A stretch of DNA of 64,000 bases. Source: Stratiolaelaps scimitus. Its lineage: Eukaryota; Arthropoda; Arachnida; Mesostigmata; Laelapidae. Positions 41,115 to 52,368 of this stretch are shown piece after piece. The DNA lies in NCBI GenBank assembly GCA_019614645.1, contig JABWDB010000001.1, positions 30,311,501 through 30,375,500 on the forward strand. The letters run 5' to 3'. The notes under the pieces were generated by a model, which saw only the letters and a program-made list of their open reading frames with translations, ran no database searches and was not told the origin of the DNA. The position numbers were made by a program, and so were the translations under genes. How positions within the stretch are numbered: position 1 is the stretch's first letter; each line of letters begins with the position of its first letter.

Positions 41115-42741
41115 CTGTTTCGTTGGCGGAGTGCCGTTGTCGTTTGCGTCTATGGATTGCTTTCGTGGGAACCACTTTGGCGAGGCAAAACCTCTGGTGT
41201 GATTTCTACAGTAGCTGCTGCTGCTGCTGACCCTGCTCCCTCCATTGCTTGTGGATAGTCGGCTGTTGGCTATAACCTCAAGCATATGGATATCGCTCGT
41301 AGCTAGCTAGCTTGTTTATTTGTTTATTGACAAAAGTAAATATGCATTATAATATTCATCCGTTTGGATTCACCGGTTGGATACATTGGTTTGAGGGCCA
41401 ACAATGACTAACCCACCGAACACGATGCCCTTTTCGGCGTGAATAATATCTTCAAAATCTAACTAGCCTAATATATAATATCTAATTGCAACCGCCAGGA
41501 GAACGTTTTCATTCTACCGACGTTAGTTAATAAAACGTTCGCTTGTCTTGTACATGAATTAAGTCCGCTGCATCCGCACGTTATAGCTGCAGGTGTCACC
41601 AACTTGTTCTGATAATTTCGACGTAAAAGAAGCGCTTTTCGGAGTAATATATATATATATATATATTTATATGTATAACTGCCATAGAATACACTATCGA
41701 AATCTACCGACGTCTAGATCTATCGTCGCTGTCAACGCGATAGATGTTACCGTTGCCTTTGTTGTTGTTGCTGTCAGTGCGTGTCAGCAAAAGCAACCGG
41801 GCTAGCAACTCGATGGCCGAACGGTGGTGACTAGAGCAGGAGCGGCATTCACGCTCGGTCGAGCGTGAACTCTCGACGACTGTCAGAATGCCCAAACGAC
41901 GTCTCAACGACATTTCTGTTTGTTGCCCTCCTCTCTCGGAACGACAAAACTCAGAGAAGCCGAACGCAACAGAGCCCGAGCGCTGATGCTGCCGACGAAG
42001 AGGAAGAAAACTAAAAAGCAAACGAACAACCAATGAAAAGACAGAAAAAGCTTATTCCTCCATTTTCGAAATAGCTTCATCGTCATCATCATCGTCGTCG
42101 TCGCTGCCACCGCCATCACCGTGGTCGCCTGTTGATTGTTGAAGACGTTGTCGTCTCTGGCCGGCCCCTGCCAAGCAGCTTCGTCAGTCAGCGGCGGAGT
42201 CGGGGGCGGTGGCGACGGCGGATTCGACCATTCGACCAATGAAGCATCAAGCAACGGCCAGTAGCAATAAACAGACGGTCAGAGCGAGAGAGAGACAGAG
42301 CGAGAGAGCAGGGAGGACTTTTGTGACTTGAAACTATTTATAATAACTAGTCGTTGTTAGTGGCCACGAAGAGGAAGAAGATCAGGGTATGGGGACAACT
42401 AAAGGAACAGTGAACGCTCCCCTCTCCGACTCAACGACAACTGACCACGAAGCAACGTACACAAAAAGGCGACTTCAGGAAAAACGATAGATAAGAACAC
42501 CTCGCAGCAGCAACAACTGTGATCATAATCATATCGTATACAACAGGACAGAGACAAACCGACATTGTGTAGTTGTTGCTACTGTTATTGATTCGGTTCG
42601 ATTTTCATCGATTGATCATAGGATTCTGCTAAAATCGTTTTGGATGTGATTTTATTCACCCTGCTGTTCAACTGGCTGCTGAAAATCAACCGTTTTGTCT
42701 TGCTTATCTCTTGTCTGTGAAAGGGAAGGTTTTTACTACTT

Positions 42742-42743
<2 letters not shown>

Positions 42744-42776
<33 letters not shown>
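42744..42776. repeat. (TA)n microsatellite
   Basis: About 16 TA units roughly 330 bp before the TCF exon at 43107. Confidence 0.9.
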
Positions 42777-42779
<3 letters not shown>

Positions 42780-43106
42780 ATTGTTTCTGTGTTCGGCGCA
42801 TTCGAATGTTCTTTAATGCGGAGTAACTCCATGTAACCAAGAGAAAGCACGAGATAATCGAAGTGTACAATATAAATATATATAATAAATGCTCCATTAT
42901 GGCGATTAGGCTATTTGAAACAACTCTTAGTATTATTTCTAGTATATTCTAATTAATAAACATCGCAGTTTCATATATCAATATATCTATATTATTATTA
43001 TTACTATTAAAATGAACTATCTATATCGATTGAGCTCGATGAGCTAACCCTGCTGTATTTGTGTCTGTTTGCTTCTCCACCTGCACTCCGTCGTTATCTG
43101 TCGTAG

Positions 43107-43370
43107 GCACTCGATATACCCATCGATGGGGGCGCTTTCTCATCGGCCGTACGGGTTGAGCGCAGGATTCGGAGCGAGTCTGGGGTCCCTCGGCCGGACG
43201 TTACTTCCTCCTCCACCGGGACCCCCTGGTCATCCTACAGCTCCGCCGGGGCTCCACCATCATCCTGCCTTGTCGCCGCATCATCATCCACACCACGTCA
43301 GCCCTTTTACGCCTACACCAGCTGGGCTGCAAAATCGACCTGATCTCACCGCTCTCACCGAATCCGGCAG
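43107..43370 (+). CDS. pan: TCF exon: Pro/His-rich linker
   Basis: The acceptor CTGTCGTAG ends at 43106 and the donor GTGAGT starts at 43371. With TG from the previous exon it reads W-HSIYPSMGALSHRPYGLSAGF, then a proline-rich stretch (LLPPPPGPPGHPTAPPGL), a histidine-rich stretch (HHHPALSPHHHPHH) and finally NRPDLTALTESG, leaving AG. It aligns with TCF7L2 'GW...QPVYPITTGGFRHPYPTALTVNASMSR': W at the start, IYPSMG..SHRPYG against VYPITTGGFRHPYP, and LTALTESGR against PTALTVNASMSR. The Pro/His expansion is not in the vertebrate protein as I recall it. This is probably part of the co-repressor-binding linker. Confidence 0.87.
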
Positions 43371-43695
43371 GTGAGTCTAGTTACGCCGAGACACGAGTAA
43401 TCAACGCCGTCAATGCGGCGATGCGCTCGGCTGCAAAGCTCAACACCGATGGCTCGCTATGCGTACGACCTTCAGCTAACTCCTCCGATTTATGGGCTTG
43501 TAGAGTCGGATGCGTAATCAAACACTTATGTACTACTATCCACCTCGTCGGCCAATGTTGATTGGGTTCATGTCCAACATCTGGAACCTTATTGATTTGT
43601 ATTGTGTATTTTTGTCAAACGAAATGTGCTTTTATGCTCACGCACGGCGAACCACCACGGTGAAATTATCACCAACGGATGACAGTCCTGAAATC

Positions 43696-43726
<31 letters not shown>

Positions 43727-46413
43727 ATGAATTTCAGCACTGTCGGTGATATCATCTACTCTCGTTAGACCATATCGAGTAGTTGATCGTTGATATGTTC
43801 TATACGTGTGATAGGCTGTAAAAAAGCGTGGCCTACCGTGACACCGTGATAGACATGAACAAACAGGTATAATAATCAACCGCCCCGTCACAATAATCCA
43901 TTTTTAGCGCATTAGCCACTGCCGCGTATCGTGGTAACGCCTTGCTGCGAAACGTGCAGTCCATTGCGCAAGAGTCTAATATCTGGATTATACAACAAAT
44001 AGATAACTCGTGCATCGGTGCATCTGCAACACAGATGGACACAAACACGCTATAATAATACACGACTCACCACCCGTTTGCTATATACACATATGAACGT
44101 ACCTGCCCTTCCTGAAGTTCGTTAACTATTTTTATACCGTTTTCTCGTCGAAATAGTAACAACAACGACAACAATAACGACCAAAATAGAGCGAGAAAGA
44201 ACGCATTAAAATGAGCTCTTTTTACATAAAACACCTTATTATCTGCGTGGCAGTAGTAATAATAATAATAATAATAATATTATTAGTTGTGGCAGATTAG
44301 ATGTCAGTGGTAGTCGGCGCACAGCGCAACGAGTCTGAAGAAATAATCAGCATGGCGTATTCGGCGTGCTAGCATCGAAATAAATTGTCGATCAGCTCAC
44401 AGGGACAGTCGGACGATGACGAAAAAGAAGAAGAAGACGTTGGAATGAGAAACCAGCCACTACCCCAGGGATGTGACAGTGTCACTATTGATGCTGCTGC
44501 TGCTGCTGGGTGGCTGCAGCTATCGCCGCAGCGACGGCTCAGGATCCCGCCAAGACGAGCGGACCATAGCAGAGGCGGATATGTTGTGGTGGTATATCGC
44601 AAGTGCGGTGACGCGATATGACATGATTTCACCTGGATATTCCACGGTGTATTATAATATGTCCTGTGCTAATGGATGCCTACTGGAGGTTCCCATTGCG
44701 GCCGGCTGTTGCCGCAGGCCACCGCTGTCGCCTGTGTCAAGTTGTCAAGACGAGTGAGAGAACTTTCCGTGTATCATTAGTCTTAATATTATTATTATTA
44801 TTATTATCATGTTCGGAAATTATTACTGCTGCTGGCCGCGTCCCAGTGGGCGCTGCTGCGATGTAGCGATATGTTGCACTTTATTTTCTATTTTATTATA
44901 TCAATGCAGCTATCTCGCCAAGCTGCGGCTATTGCAGTCATTTGTTTGTGATGAATTCGCTTATGTTACCTTTGCCATAACGGCTATATCTGTCTGTCTG
45001 GCTGACTGTACGCCTGCTGTTGGTCGCCGCCGCCACAGCCGGTGACGGCCGCCGCGGAAGCCGCAAGCTCGGTCGCTGCCAAGAGTGAACTCAAACGCTC
45101 GCATCAAATCCATTTATGTGAAACATGCCGGTGGCATCATTTTTATTCATTTACAACAGAGCATATACAGGAGATACAGGATAAAAATGAGCGTCGCCAG
45201 CACGCGAGCGGGGCGGGCGGGCGGGCGGCCCCCAGTTAATCGCCCGATGAACTGAGCTGCACAGACGAACACGCCGACTGTACTTTGTTGCTGCGCTGTG
45301 CAGCACTTTTGAAAAATCGCAGGAACACGAAGCCGGCAAACAAGCGATCAATCGGCTCGACGTTCGGTCTATCGATGGCCGACCGTACGAATTATGCAAA
45401 TAAGATAAAAACGATCTATTATTACTAACGCGAATCGAACTTGTAACAGCAGCAGCAGCAACAACAACAACAACAACAAACACCATCCAAAACAAAATCT
45501 AAGACATTTTTTTTTGTTGTAAAATCACAGCATTCGTTAGACGACCACAGCGGCTACTAGTGTTATCTATGGATGAATACGCCATAGTTTGACGGAGCGC
45601 ACGGTTATTGTTTCAACGGTAGGTAGTCCGAGCGGAAATACGGTAGAAAGCGCTTCGTCACATCGTTTTGTTGTTGTTGCTGCTACTGCTGCTGTTGTTG
45701 CTGCTACTGCTGAGCAACAAAAATGATTCGATGTGTTTGTAAATATCGGAGCTGTTTTGCGCCTATTATATGCGCACATATCGAGACGACAAGGCTTCGA
45801 TTTGCGCCAAGTATCTAGACGATAGCTTGATAATTAGTGATGTTGGACGGTTTTGTGGCACTGTTTCTTCGACGTTAATCCGTGTACAAGGAGTGTTCTT
45901 GCTTGCGTCGTACTGTAGACATCATTATAGATGATAGCTGAGAAGCACAGCGTCATAATTGTTTACTAATAACAGCCACTGATTTCCTTGCGAAGTTAAC
46001 CAGTAGAGAACAACATGTGGCCTTTTAAAAATGCACAATCATCAGCAATACAAATTAACGATAGATACGTCTAGGTCGTTTTTTTCTTTGTCGTAGTCGG
46101 AGACGGTGAAAGTCATTCTGCCACTTCGCACGAATTTGCATAGAGCGTCGACCGAATTTCATAACTCTACGGGGCATATTGGTTGATGAACTATTGCTTC
46201 CGAGAGGGGAAGTTTCCGATGTGATGAGACCATTTCAAAAATATTACGATTGCGAGTCGTTGACATCACTCATTGGACTCATGTCACTTCTGCGAGCGTA
46301 TAGACAATTTGCCGACTTTTGATTATTGCTTAACTTTGATACTTAACTCATCTGTATTTTTTATCGCTGTCTTCCGTTTCAATCTGCTCGTATCCAATGG
46401 GACAATTTATCAG
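43371..46413 (+). other. TCF intron (3.0 kb)
   Basis: It runs from the GTGAGT donor to TTTATCAG before the 66-nt exon; if that exon is skipped the intron extends to 47265. It contains a (TA)n tract near 43701-43725, (AAT)/(TTA) runs near 44257-44280 and 44789-44807, and CAG/CAA runs near 45450-45480. No other gene was recognised. Confidence 0.75.
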
Positions 46414-46479
46414 TTCTTCCCTGGAGCAGCATCAGGCCCCGCAGACGACTGCGCTGAGCCTGCATGAGCCTGACGGAAG
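46414..46479 (+). CDS. pan: Probable TCF cassette exon (66 nt)
   Basis: The acceptor CAATTTATCAG ends at 46413, with a modest pyrimidine tract further upstream, and the donor GTAAGC starts at 46480. With the AG left by the previous exon it reads S-SSLEQHQAPQTTALSLHEPDG and again leaves AG, so it enters and leaves in phase 2. It can be included or skipped without a frameshift. Its end, TTALSLHEPDG-R, resembles the TCF7L2 segment PTALTVNASMS-R just before the exon carrying the HMG box, and also the end of the preceding exon (LTALTESG-R). The reading frame and both phases support it. Whether it is constitutive or alternative cannot be told from DNA alone. Confidence 0.6.
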
Positions 46480-47265
46480 GTAAGCAACAAGGGTTAGAGA
46501 GGCGTCGTCAGAAATGTCACAGGCGCAACAACATTGGCAGATTCGTGTCACGTTCATGCTGACCCCCCCCCACTGACGTTTGTAGCCACACCTCGATTTA
46601 GCGGTCACCTAAGCACGAGCTGCAGCCGCACCCGTGTCGCACGGCATCAATTGCCGCGTTGTGCTAGCTTGATACTTCATTTCATTCCGCTGCTTGCTTG
46701 CTCAGCGCATTTCGACTTGACAGCCACATGGTGTCTTATTTTTTTGGTTGCTTCTCACATTCGAGAATGCTGAGTACGTTGATCTCAATCACGTTATGAA
46801 TGGACGTTATTAGTTCGTTAGATTTTCGCTTGTTTGTTTTCAATGTATGCACATCCGATTGTTTCGCTAGTTTTATTGTCTTTTATTTTTTGGTAATTGT
46901 CCTCGCCATCATCGTTGCCGCATCTCTGCCATATGTATTCTACATAGCATCAATGTGCCCTGCGATATGACGTTTTCGTTCGCTATCAGATCAGATCAGT
47001 TTGTTATTTTATTATGTCATCGTGTAATGTTTGCCTGATGCATATGCGAAATGACCACATTTGAATGTTTCGACTTTTACATTCTAGAGCCTACACGTAC
47101 ATACACGCATATCGCAGCCGTTCGTTCTAGACGGATTTTCGTTTCTTCGCGGTACCCATCTATCGATATTATATACTGTATTATTTATCAAAGGCCAAAG
47201 TCTCTGTTGTGTCCCTTGTTGCCGTCTAACCCGTCTATCTTTCTTCGTCTTTTTCGTTCCTTCAG
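46480..47265 (+). other. TCF intron (0.8 kb)
   Basis: Donor GTAAGC at 46480 to acceptor CGTTCCTTCAG ending at 47265, with a long T/C-rich tract before the acceptor. I see nothing else in it. Confidence 0.7.
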
Positions 47266-47637
47266 ACGAATGGCAGCGATGTACTCAAGCCAGCTGGAGG
47301 CGCAATCTCTTCCAAGTGCCGTTGGCAGTCTACCGATCGCTTCCGTGACTCCGACCTCGCCCCCGCGGCAGTGTTCCACAACGACGACTGCTGGTGGTGC
47401 AGGTGGAGGCAGTGGAAGAACTGCCAGTGCCGGTGGTGGCGGTCAACAGACCGTGTCCGCTTGCAGCCAGCAACAGAACAGTTCGAGAACAGGTGGCGGA
47501 AACAATCCAGATGGAGATGGGCACGGCGGTCCCGGTTCAAACGATCGAACGACGACTGTGAACAAGAAGTCATCGAAGCCGGCAGCGCATGTGAAGAAGC
47601 CGCTCAACGCGTTCATGCTCTACATGAAAGAAATGAG
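47266..47637 (+). CDS. pan: TCF exon: Gly/Ser-rich linker and first part of the HMG box
   Basis: The acceptor TTCCTTCAG ends at 47265. The donor at 47638 (GTGTGTGT) is weaker but fixed by the conserved exon break within ATG-AG|A. The exon begins R-RMAAMYSSQLEAQSLPSAVG, then SLPIASVTPTSPPR, which matches TCF7L2 'GIPHPAIVTPTVK'. A glycine/serine/threonine-rich linker follows (AGGAGGGSGRTASAGGGG, then Asn/Asp/Gly-rich). It ends in SSKPAAHVKKPLNAF and MLYMKEMR, the start of the TCF HMG box, about residue 303 of the visible chain. The linker before the HMG box lacks the KQE-SSQSDVGSLHSS stretch of vertebrate TCF7L2. The HMG match is essentially exact and leaves no doubt about the family. Confidence 0.96.
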
Positions 47638-48158
47638 GTGTGTGTGTGTGCTTTGCTAATGACAATCTGATAATGATGCTGATGTCTGTCTGCATGTGGA
47701 TCTACATGAACCAGCGGCTGATCAGTAAAATTGTATTTTGTGTGGCCATTTCAACCCTATCAGCCGAGTATCTTCTAGCTGTTGGTGTTTAGCTGAGCTG
47801 ACGCACAGATTTCAACACGACGAGTATTGTCTTCTGGCTTCTCTCTCTCTCGCTCGTTCTCTGTTGATTAATTAAAATACTGAGAATTATTACATACAAT
47901 AATAATACAATATTATACGTTTGAATTTCGCGCCGTTTGCTCTGGGTGTACTTCCTCCTCTCCCCTCTCCTTGAGAGAGGGCGCAAAATTATCGCAACAT
48001 TCTGGTCGGTCTGCATTAGCTAACGTGCGTGTTTTAAAGAAGCGATGATCACGCCAACCCTCGTCTGCTAGTCGAGTACATTGAAACCCAGCCTAGGAGA
48101 CGTTCCCTCCCTCATGAACTCTCAACTCACTGCTGGTTTGTTCTTCGCGCCATTTCAG
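47638..48158 (+). other. TCF intron (521 bp) splitting the HMG box
   Basis: This short intron runs from GTGTGT at 47638 to GCCATTTCAG ending at 48158. The split codon AG|A encodes the Arg of [13 protein letters not shown] 7-bp hairpin (CCCTCTC at 47963-47969 with GAGAGGG at 47975-47981) lies in the middle. No other features seen. Confidence 0.9.
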
Positions 48159-48385
48159 AGCCAAGGTGGTGGCCGAGTGTACGTTAAAGGAGAGCGCTGC
48201 AATCAATCAGATTCTGGGTAAGCGGTGGCACAATTTGTCACGGGAGGAGCAGTCCAGGTACTACGAGATGGCGCGCAGGGAACGCCAACTGCACATGCAG
48301 ATGTATCCCGGCTGGACTGCGCGTGACAACTATGCCCTCAACACCAAGAAGAAGAAGAGGAAAAAGGAACGGATCCTCGATGCAG
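48159..48385 (+). CDS. pan: TCF exon: HMG box core and basic tail
   Basis: The acceptor CCATTTCAG ends at 48158 and the donor GTGAGC starts at 48386. It reads [52 protein letters not shown] and TARDNY, the remainder of a canonical TCF HMG box, which bends DNA at CTTTGATS-type sites. A basic tail follows (KKKKRKKER), contributing to DNA binding and nuclear import. It ends ILDA with a single G left over. Conservation with fly and vertebrate TCFs is very high across the HMG part. All residues known as diagnostic of TCF against other HMG boxes, such as the [18 protein letters not shown] core, are present. Confidence 0.97.
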
Positions 48386-48965
48386 GTGAGCCACGATCAA
48401 TATCGCCGCCACACATGAGCAGAAGAGCAGCGATTGAAGTCTCTCTCTTGTGTGTGTGTGTGCGTGGTAGTTATGTTGTTATACTACTACTATTGTTATT
48501 ATGATGACTGTGACATTTCTACGTATAATAGGTACAAATAATCAATGAAGTGTTGCTATCAAGTGAACAGCACTGTTTACCATTGTCAACAACCTGTCAT
48601 ACAGCCAACCAACGAACCAAACCGGCAAACCAACCTGAAATTCCTCGTTGATACACGTGCACTAGCGTGACACTTGCTCTCTCTTCCTTCCGACTTATCT
48701 CGGCTCTGGTGGCGACCTATGACGCCCCTTTTGATATACGCATTTTGCTCTCCCCCCCTCGCGATCTCAATGTCTGCCTAATTGGATTACTGCTATCTAT
48801 CTGCTGATATAATAGATAGCTCGTGTAGACTGATTCAGTCGCCTGATCAGCTGCAATTTGGTACTGCAGTTCGTCGATAGCTCATATCGCCCAGCTGCTG
48901 CTCTCACCGATCTCACCGGGCGCAATGTGTGTGAGATTCTGGCCACCTAGCAGACGCTCGAAAAG

Positions 48966-49067
48966 AGCAGACGCTAAAGTAGTATGTTTACAACACAACG
49001 ATGCAGACGACAAAGATAGCAGACGCTAAAGTAGTATGTTTACAACACAAAGATGCAGACGACAAAG
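48966..49067. repeat. 52-bp tandem duplication, two copies
   Basis: The unit beginning AGCAGACGCTAAAGTAG at 48966 repeats from 49018 with a period of 52. I see a single difference between copies (CACAACGATG against CACAAAGATG), so the duplication is very recent. A partial AGCAGACGCT also occurs just upstream near 48949. Confidence 0.9.
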
Positions 49068-49751
49068 TTGCGCCGACCGACTAAACAACGAGAAAGCCCT
49101 ATTAGAGAAAGGGCACATTCGGAATACACGTGTGCGAACCATGCTTTATGGCATCCACATGAAACACACGAACATAGAAACAGCCAGCGTTCATGGCCAA
49201 CAACAAAAGAAACAACAATTCACCAACACAAGTAATAGCTAAACAATTAGACCAAAACAACAGCCACAGTACGCAGGGAATGTAGGTAGTTGCGCCGGGG
49301 CACTCTAAATATCGTTATTGTCAGGGGCGGGTAGGGGAGTAGGTGCTGTGTTAGATAGTCTGTTTGTCAGCAGTTCAGCCGGGACAACTCAGCAAGGGGC
49401 GGTCGGTCGGTAAATCAATCGAAATGAATCGATAGTGACAAGATGTGTCCTATCCTAAGCAAACCCCAACCGACGCGTGCGCACTCTTCAGAGCGGAAAA
49501 CAAATAAAACAATCCGCAAAGAAGACCCGTTAGCACAGTTTGGTCGCGCTCGTGGACGTGTGGGTGGGTGCGTGCTCGCGTCTGCCGAGTGTAGATTCGA
49601 TTTGATGAATGACAAATTCTTGAGGAACTTTTGAGCAGACACGAAGACGCGAAGACGAGAAGTGAGAGAAACACGAAAAACGAAGAAAAAAAAACGAAAA
49701 AGATGCTCGTGTGCCAGCTTAACAAACGGCTGCGCCCGAAAACGCTTTCAG

Positions 49752-49934
49752 AATTTCGGTCTGACGTAGCATGCGGCCAGCTACCTACATTCCATCAATT
49801 CACCACCTCCGAAGACGGGGACCGGGGAGCGCGCCTCGCGGTTGGCACCTCACTGCCGGCCGATGGCCAACAGCTCTATCAGCTCAATGAACTCAGTCAT
49901 AATTTCAAAAAGCAGAGACTTCTTAACATGAACA
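49752..49934 (+). CDS. Candidate TCF cassette exon between HMG box and C-clamp (183 nt)
   Basis: The acceptor CGCTTTCAG ends at 49751, with CTTAAC about 35 nt upstream as a possible branch site and only a weak pyrimidine tract. The donor GTAAGT starts at 49935. Entered with the G left at 48385 it reads E-FRSDVACGQLPTFHQFTTSE...LPADGQQLYQLNELSHNFKK...LNM-N, leaving one base. That base joins AC at 52369 to give [12 protein letters not shown]. Both phases are 1, length is divisible by three and no stop interrupts it, so inclusion would add 61 residues between the DNA-binding modules. TCF7L2 and pangolin are also variable in this linker. I recognise no domain or homologue, and an open frame this short can arise by chance, so it is a candidate only. 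Confidence 0.4.
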
Positions 49935-52368
49935 GTAAGTTGAGTTAGCAAGCAGGACGAGTTGGCGAACTCGGAGACAGAGAATAGACGTTATCACCTC
50001 TCCCCAGCCCGCCCCCGCCCGCTCACAACGACACACCTTGACTTCTTCAACCGATTATGATAATGATAGTAACAACAACAATAACAATAATAATCATCAT
50101 CATTAATTAATTAAGCCGTGATGACCATCATTATGTCAGCAACATAAACACTGAAGTCTGTACATGATCTTATGGCCGGCCGGTCCGAGCTGTTGGTCGC
50201 CGAATAGCTGACGATTAAATGTCGTTTTTGTACAAACATTTTGTATATATATATATGTACATATATATCTATAAATCCTCGGTCCTCTCACAATTCCATT
50301 TAGTCCTAATTTGCCCTGTGCTGTAGACGCGTTCTGATATCGGTTCTTTCGTTTCTGTTCATAGTCGAGTCGATGTTGTTGCTCGAAACAATTCTGGTAG
50401 TCGGTCATGATTTTGCTCTGACAACGGCGTAATTGGTTCAATGCACACGCTGAGATGACCGGTGGTGTTTAAAACGTAACGTAACTGAACGCATCTTTGT
50501 GTAAAGAAAGGGAAATTATCTAACTTCCACTAGAGAAATTCCTTGACCTTACAAAGCATATCACAATTCGACCAAATCATTTATGATGTTCCAACGAAAT
50601 GGATCCTGGCCTAGGTCGTCCAATCATTCGGGGATGAGTGAATTCGCACAGGGCGAGCGCTTGTGCATAAAGTTCATTGTTCGGCCTTAGGTTCGCGCAA
50701 ATCGACGCTACCGACTCGAATTTCCTGTAGCCAGATAATATTACTGGCCTATTTTGTTCACACGGCAGAAAATCCGAGTGAAGGGAACATTGGCATCAAA
50801 CTGAACTTGCGCCTTAACAACAACAGGTTTTCTGGTTCGCCTTTGGTGCTACGGAGAATTTAAATGTTCGCTCGCGTAGTGCCCGTCCAGCGTACAATAT
50901 GTACGTATATTACGCCGACGCCTTGATTGATCATTGATGAAACCACATCTCGTTCCATTGCAACCTCAATGAATGATGTCCTTGCTAAGACACTGTCACA
51001 TGGCGCAATCTGTGGGGTATATGTGCGTTCAACGGATATTTTCTATCCGGGCTAACACAACGATCTGGCTCCCCGTTGCTATGGTGTACAGCCTTGACAG
51101 AAGTGTCCGCTCATCCCGAGCAAATTTTGCGCTGAAATTTCTACCTATTCCTATTGAGACAGTGCTTGAGTGACTTTTGTGACTCACCCCCGTCCGTCGT
51201 GTTCTATACGAAGTTGCGTTACCTCTTGAACACCTCTGGTGTCTACCGTGCGAACACGCTATCTGTAACCGTCCCCGATATCTACACATGATGACACTGG
51301 TTAGGCAGTGGATTACATATATATATATATATATGGCATACAATACGAATCGTACGCGAAAATACACACAACTTGGTCTACCAATGAAGGCGAGACGAAA
51401 GTGAATACTGTTTTCGTTGTTTCTTAATACAATTCTGTATATGTTTATATTTGCCAGTTGCACATTGCTATTGTGGCTGTCGACGCCACTTCAATGCCAC
51501 ACGTTCTTATATTCCCCCGCCGCAACAAGAGGAATATAATATCGCCTAGCAACAACACCTTGTCCACGTTCTCCCGCCTTTCGTTCTCAGACTGTTACAA
51601 GCCTCTTTCATTGCTCTCATTTGTTGTTAGGTTCATTTTTATCGATACGCCCTCACAAACCGTCATCAATTTCGGTGCACAATCTTTCCGCTGTTCTGTC
51701 AGTCAGTCATACACGTCCATATCCCCACCAGTCCCTCCCATCTCGTCCGGGTCAGCCGTTACTAGTCGGCTATTATCTAACAGAAGAAGATACTTATTCA
51801 CTTCTACTCTTATATCCTTGTGCATGCTGCTCTAAAGGGAGTGTTCAGGTGGTACCCAATAGTACCGCTCCGCGCCACAAGTAAGTACCACAAAATCAAG
51901 AAAAGAGAGAGAAATGTACAACAACAACAACAACACCATCAGCAACAACAACAACAAGAATGAAAGCACCACAAAACAAAAAAGCCAACATGCCAAGTTG
52001 TCATTGCATTGTAATTGGCCTCGTCGACAACATTAATTCCTCTTGTTGCATTCCATATTCCTGTTCCGTTTTGCTGTGCAGCCACTTTTACAGCTTTAGC
52101 TTGATTTCTGCCTTATTTGTCTTTCCTGTGCTACGTTTGTGTTTGATACGAATTTGATACGGAGTTGGTTTGGGTTCGGCTATATTTTGTTATCATTATG
52201 TAGATATCTAATGTTTCAAATACTATATATAAACGTATATATGTATATATATAGTGAATTTTACGATAACCGTTCGTTTCGAGGAAACACCGTAGATACG
52301 AGGGTCGTGAAATTGCCGACGTGCTAACGTCTTGCTCTGTCTTGCTGCGATGATGGTCTCTGTTACAG

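Larger units (their letters stand above)
34505..43106 (+). other. TCF intron (8.6 kb) with one strong exon candidate
   Basis: The intron runs from GTGAGT at 34505 to TCGTAG ending at 43106. It contains the candidate alternative exon at 38277-38334, (TA)n tracts near 34560, 37083-37108, 39720 and 42744-42776, (GCC)n at 38024-38060, tetranucleotide repeats at 37506-37560 and (GA)n at 41095-41114. I assign no function to other open frames (for example 40615-41258). Confidence 0.8.
48386..52368 (+). other. TCF intron (4.0 kb) with a cassette-exon candidate
   Basis: Donor GTGAGC at 48386 to acceptor TCTGTTACAG ending at 52368, phase 1 at both ends. It contains a 52-bp tandem duplication (48966-49067), the candidate cassette at 49752-49934, (TA)n near 50242 and 51319, and CAA repeats near 51918-51957. 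No other gene recognised. Confidence 0.8.

Noticed and set aside
43911..44055. Possible phase-2 exon starting after TTTTTAG at 43909 and running to a stop
   Set aside because: The acceptor is fair and the frame is open for about 48 codons, but there is no similarity to TCF and no poly(A) signal near enough to support a terminal exon.
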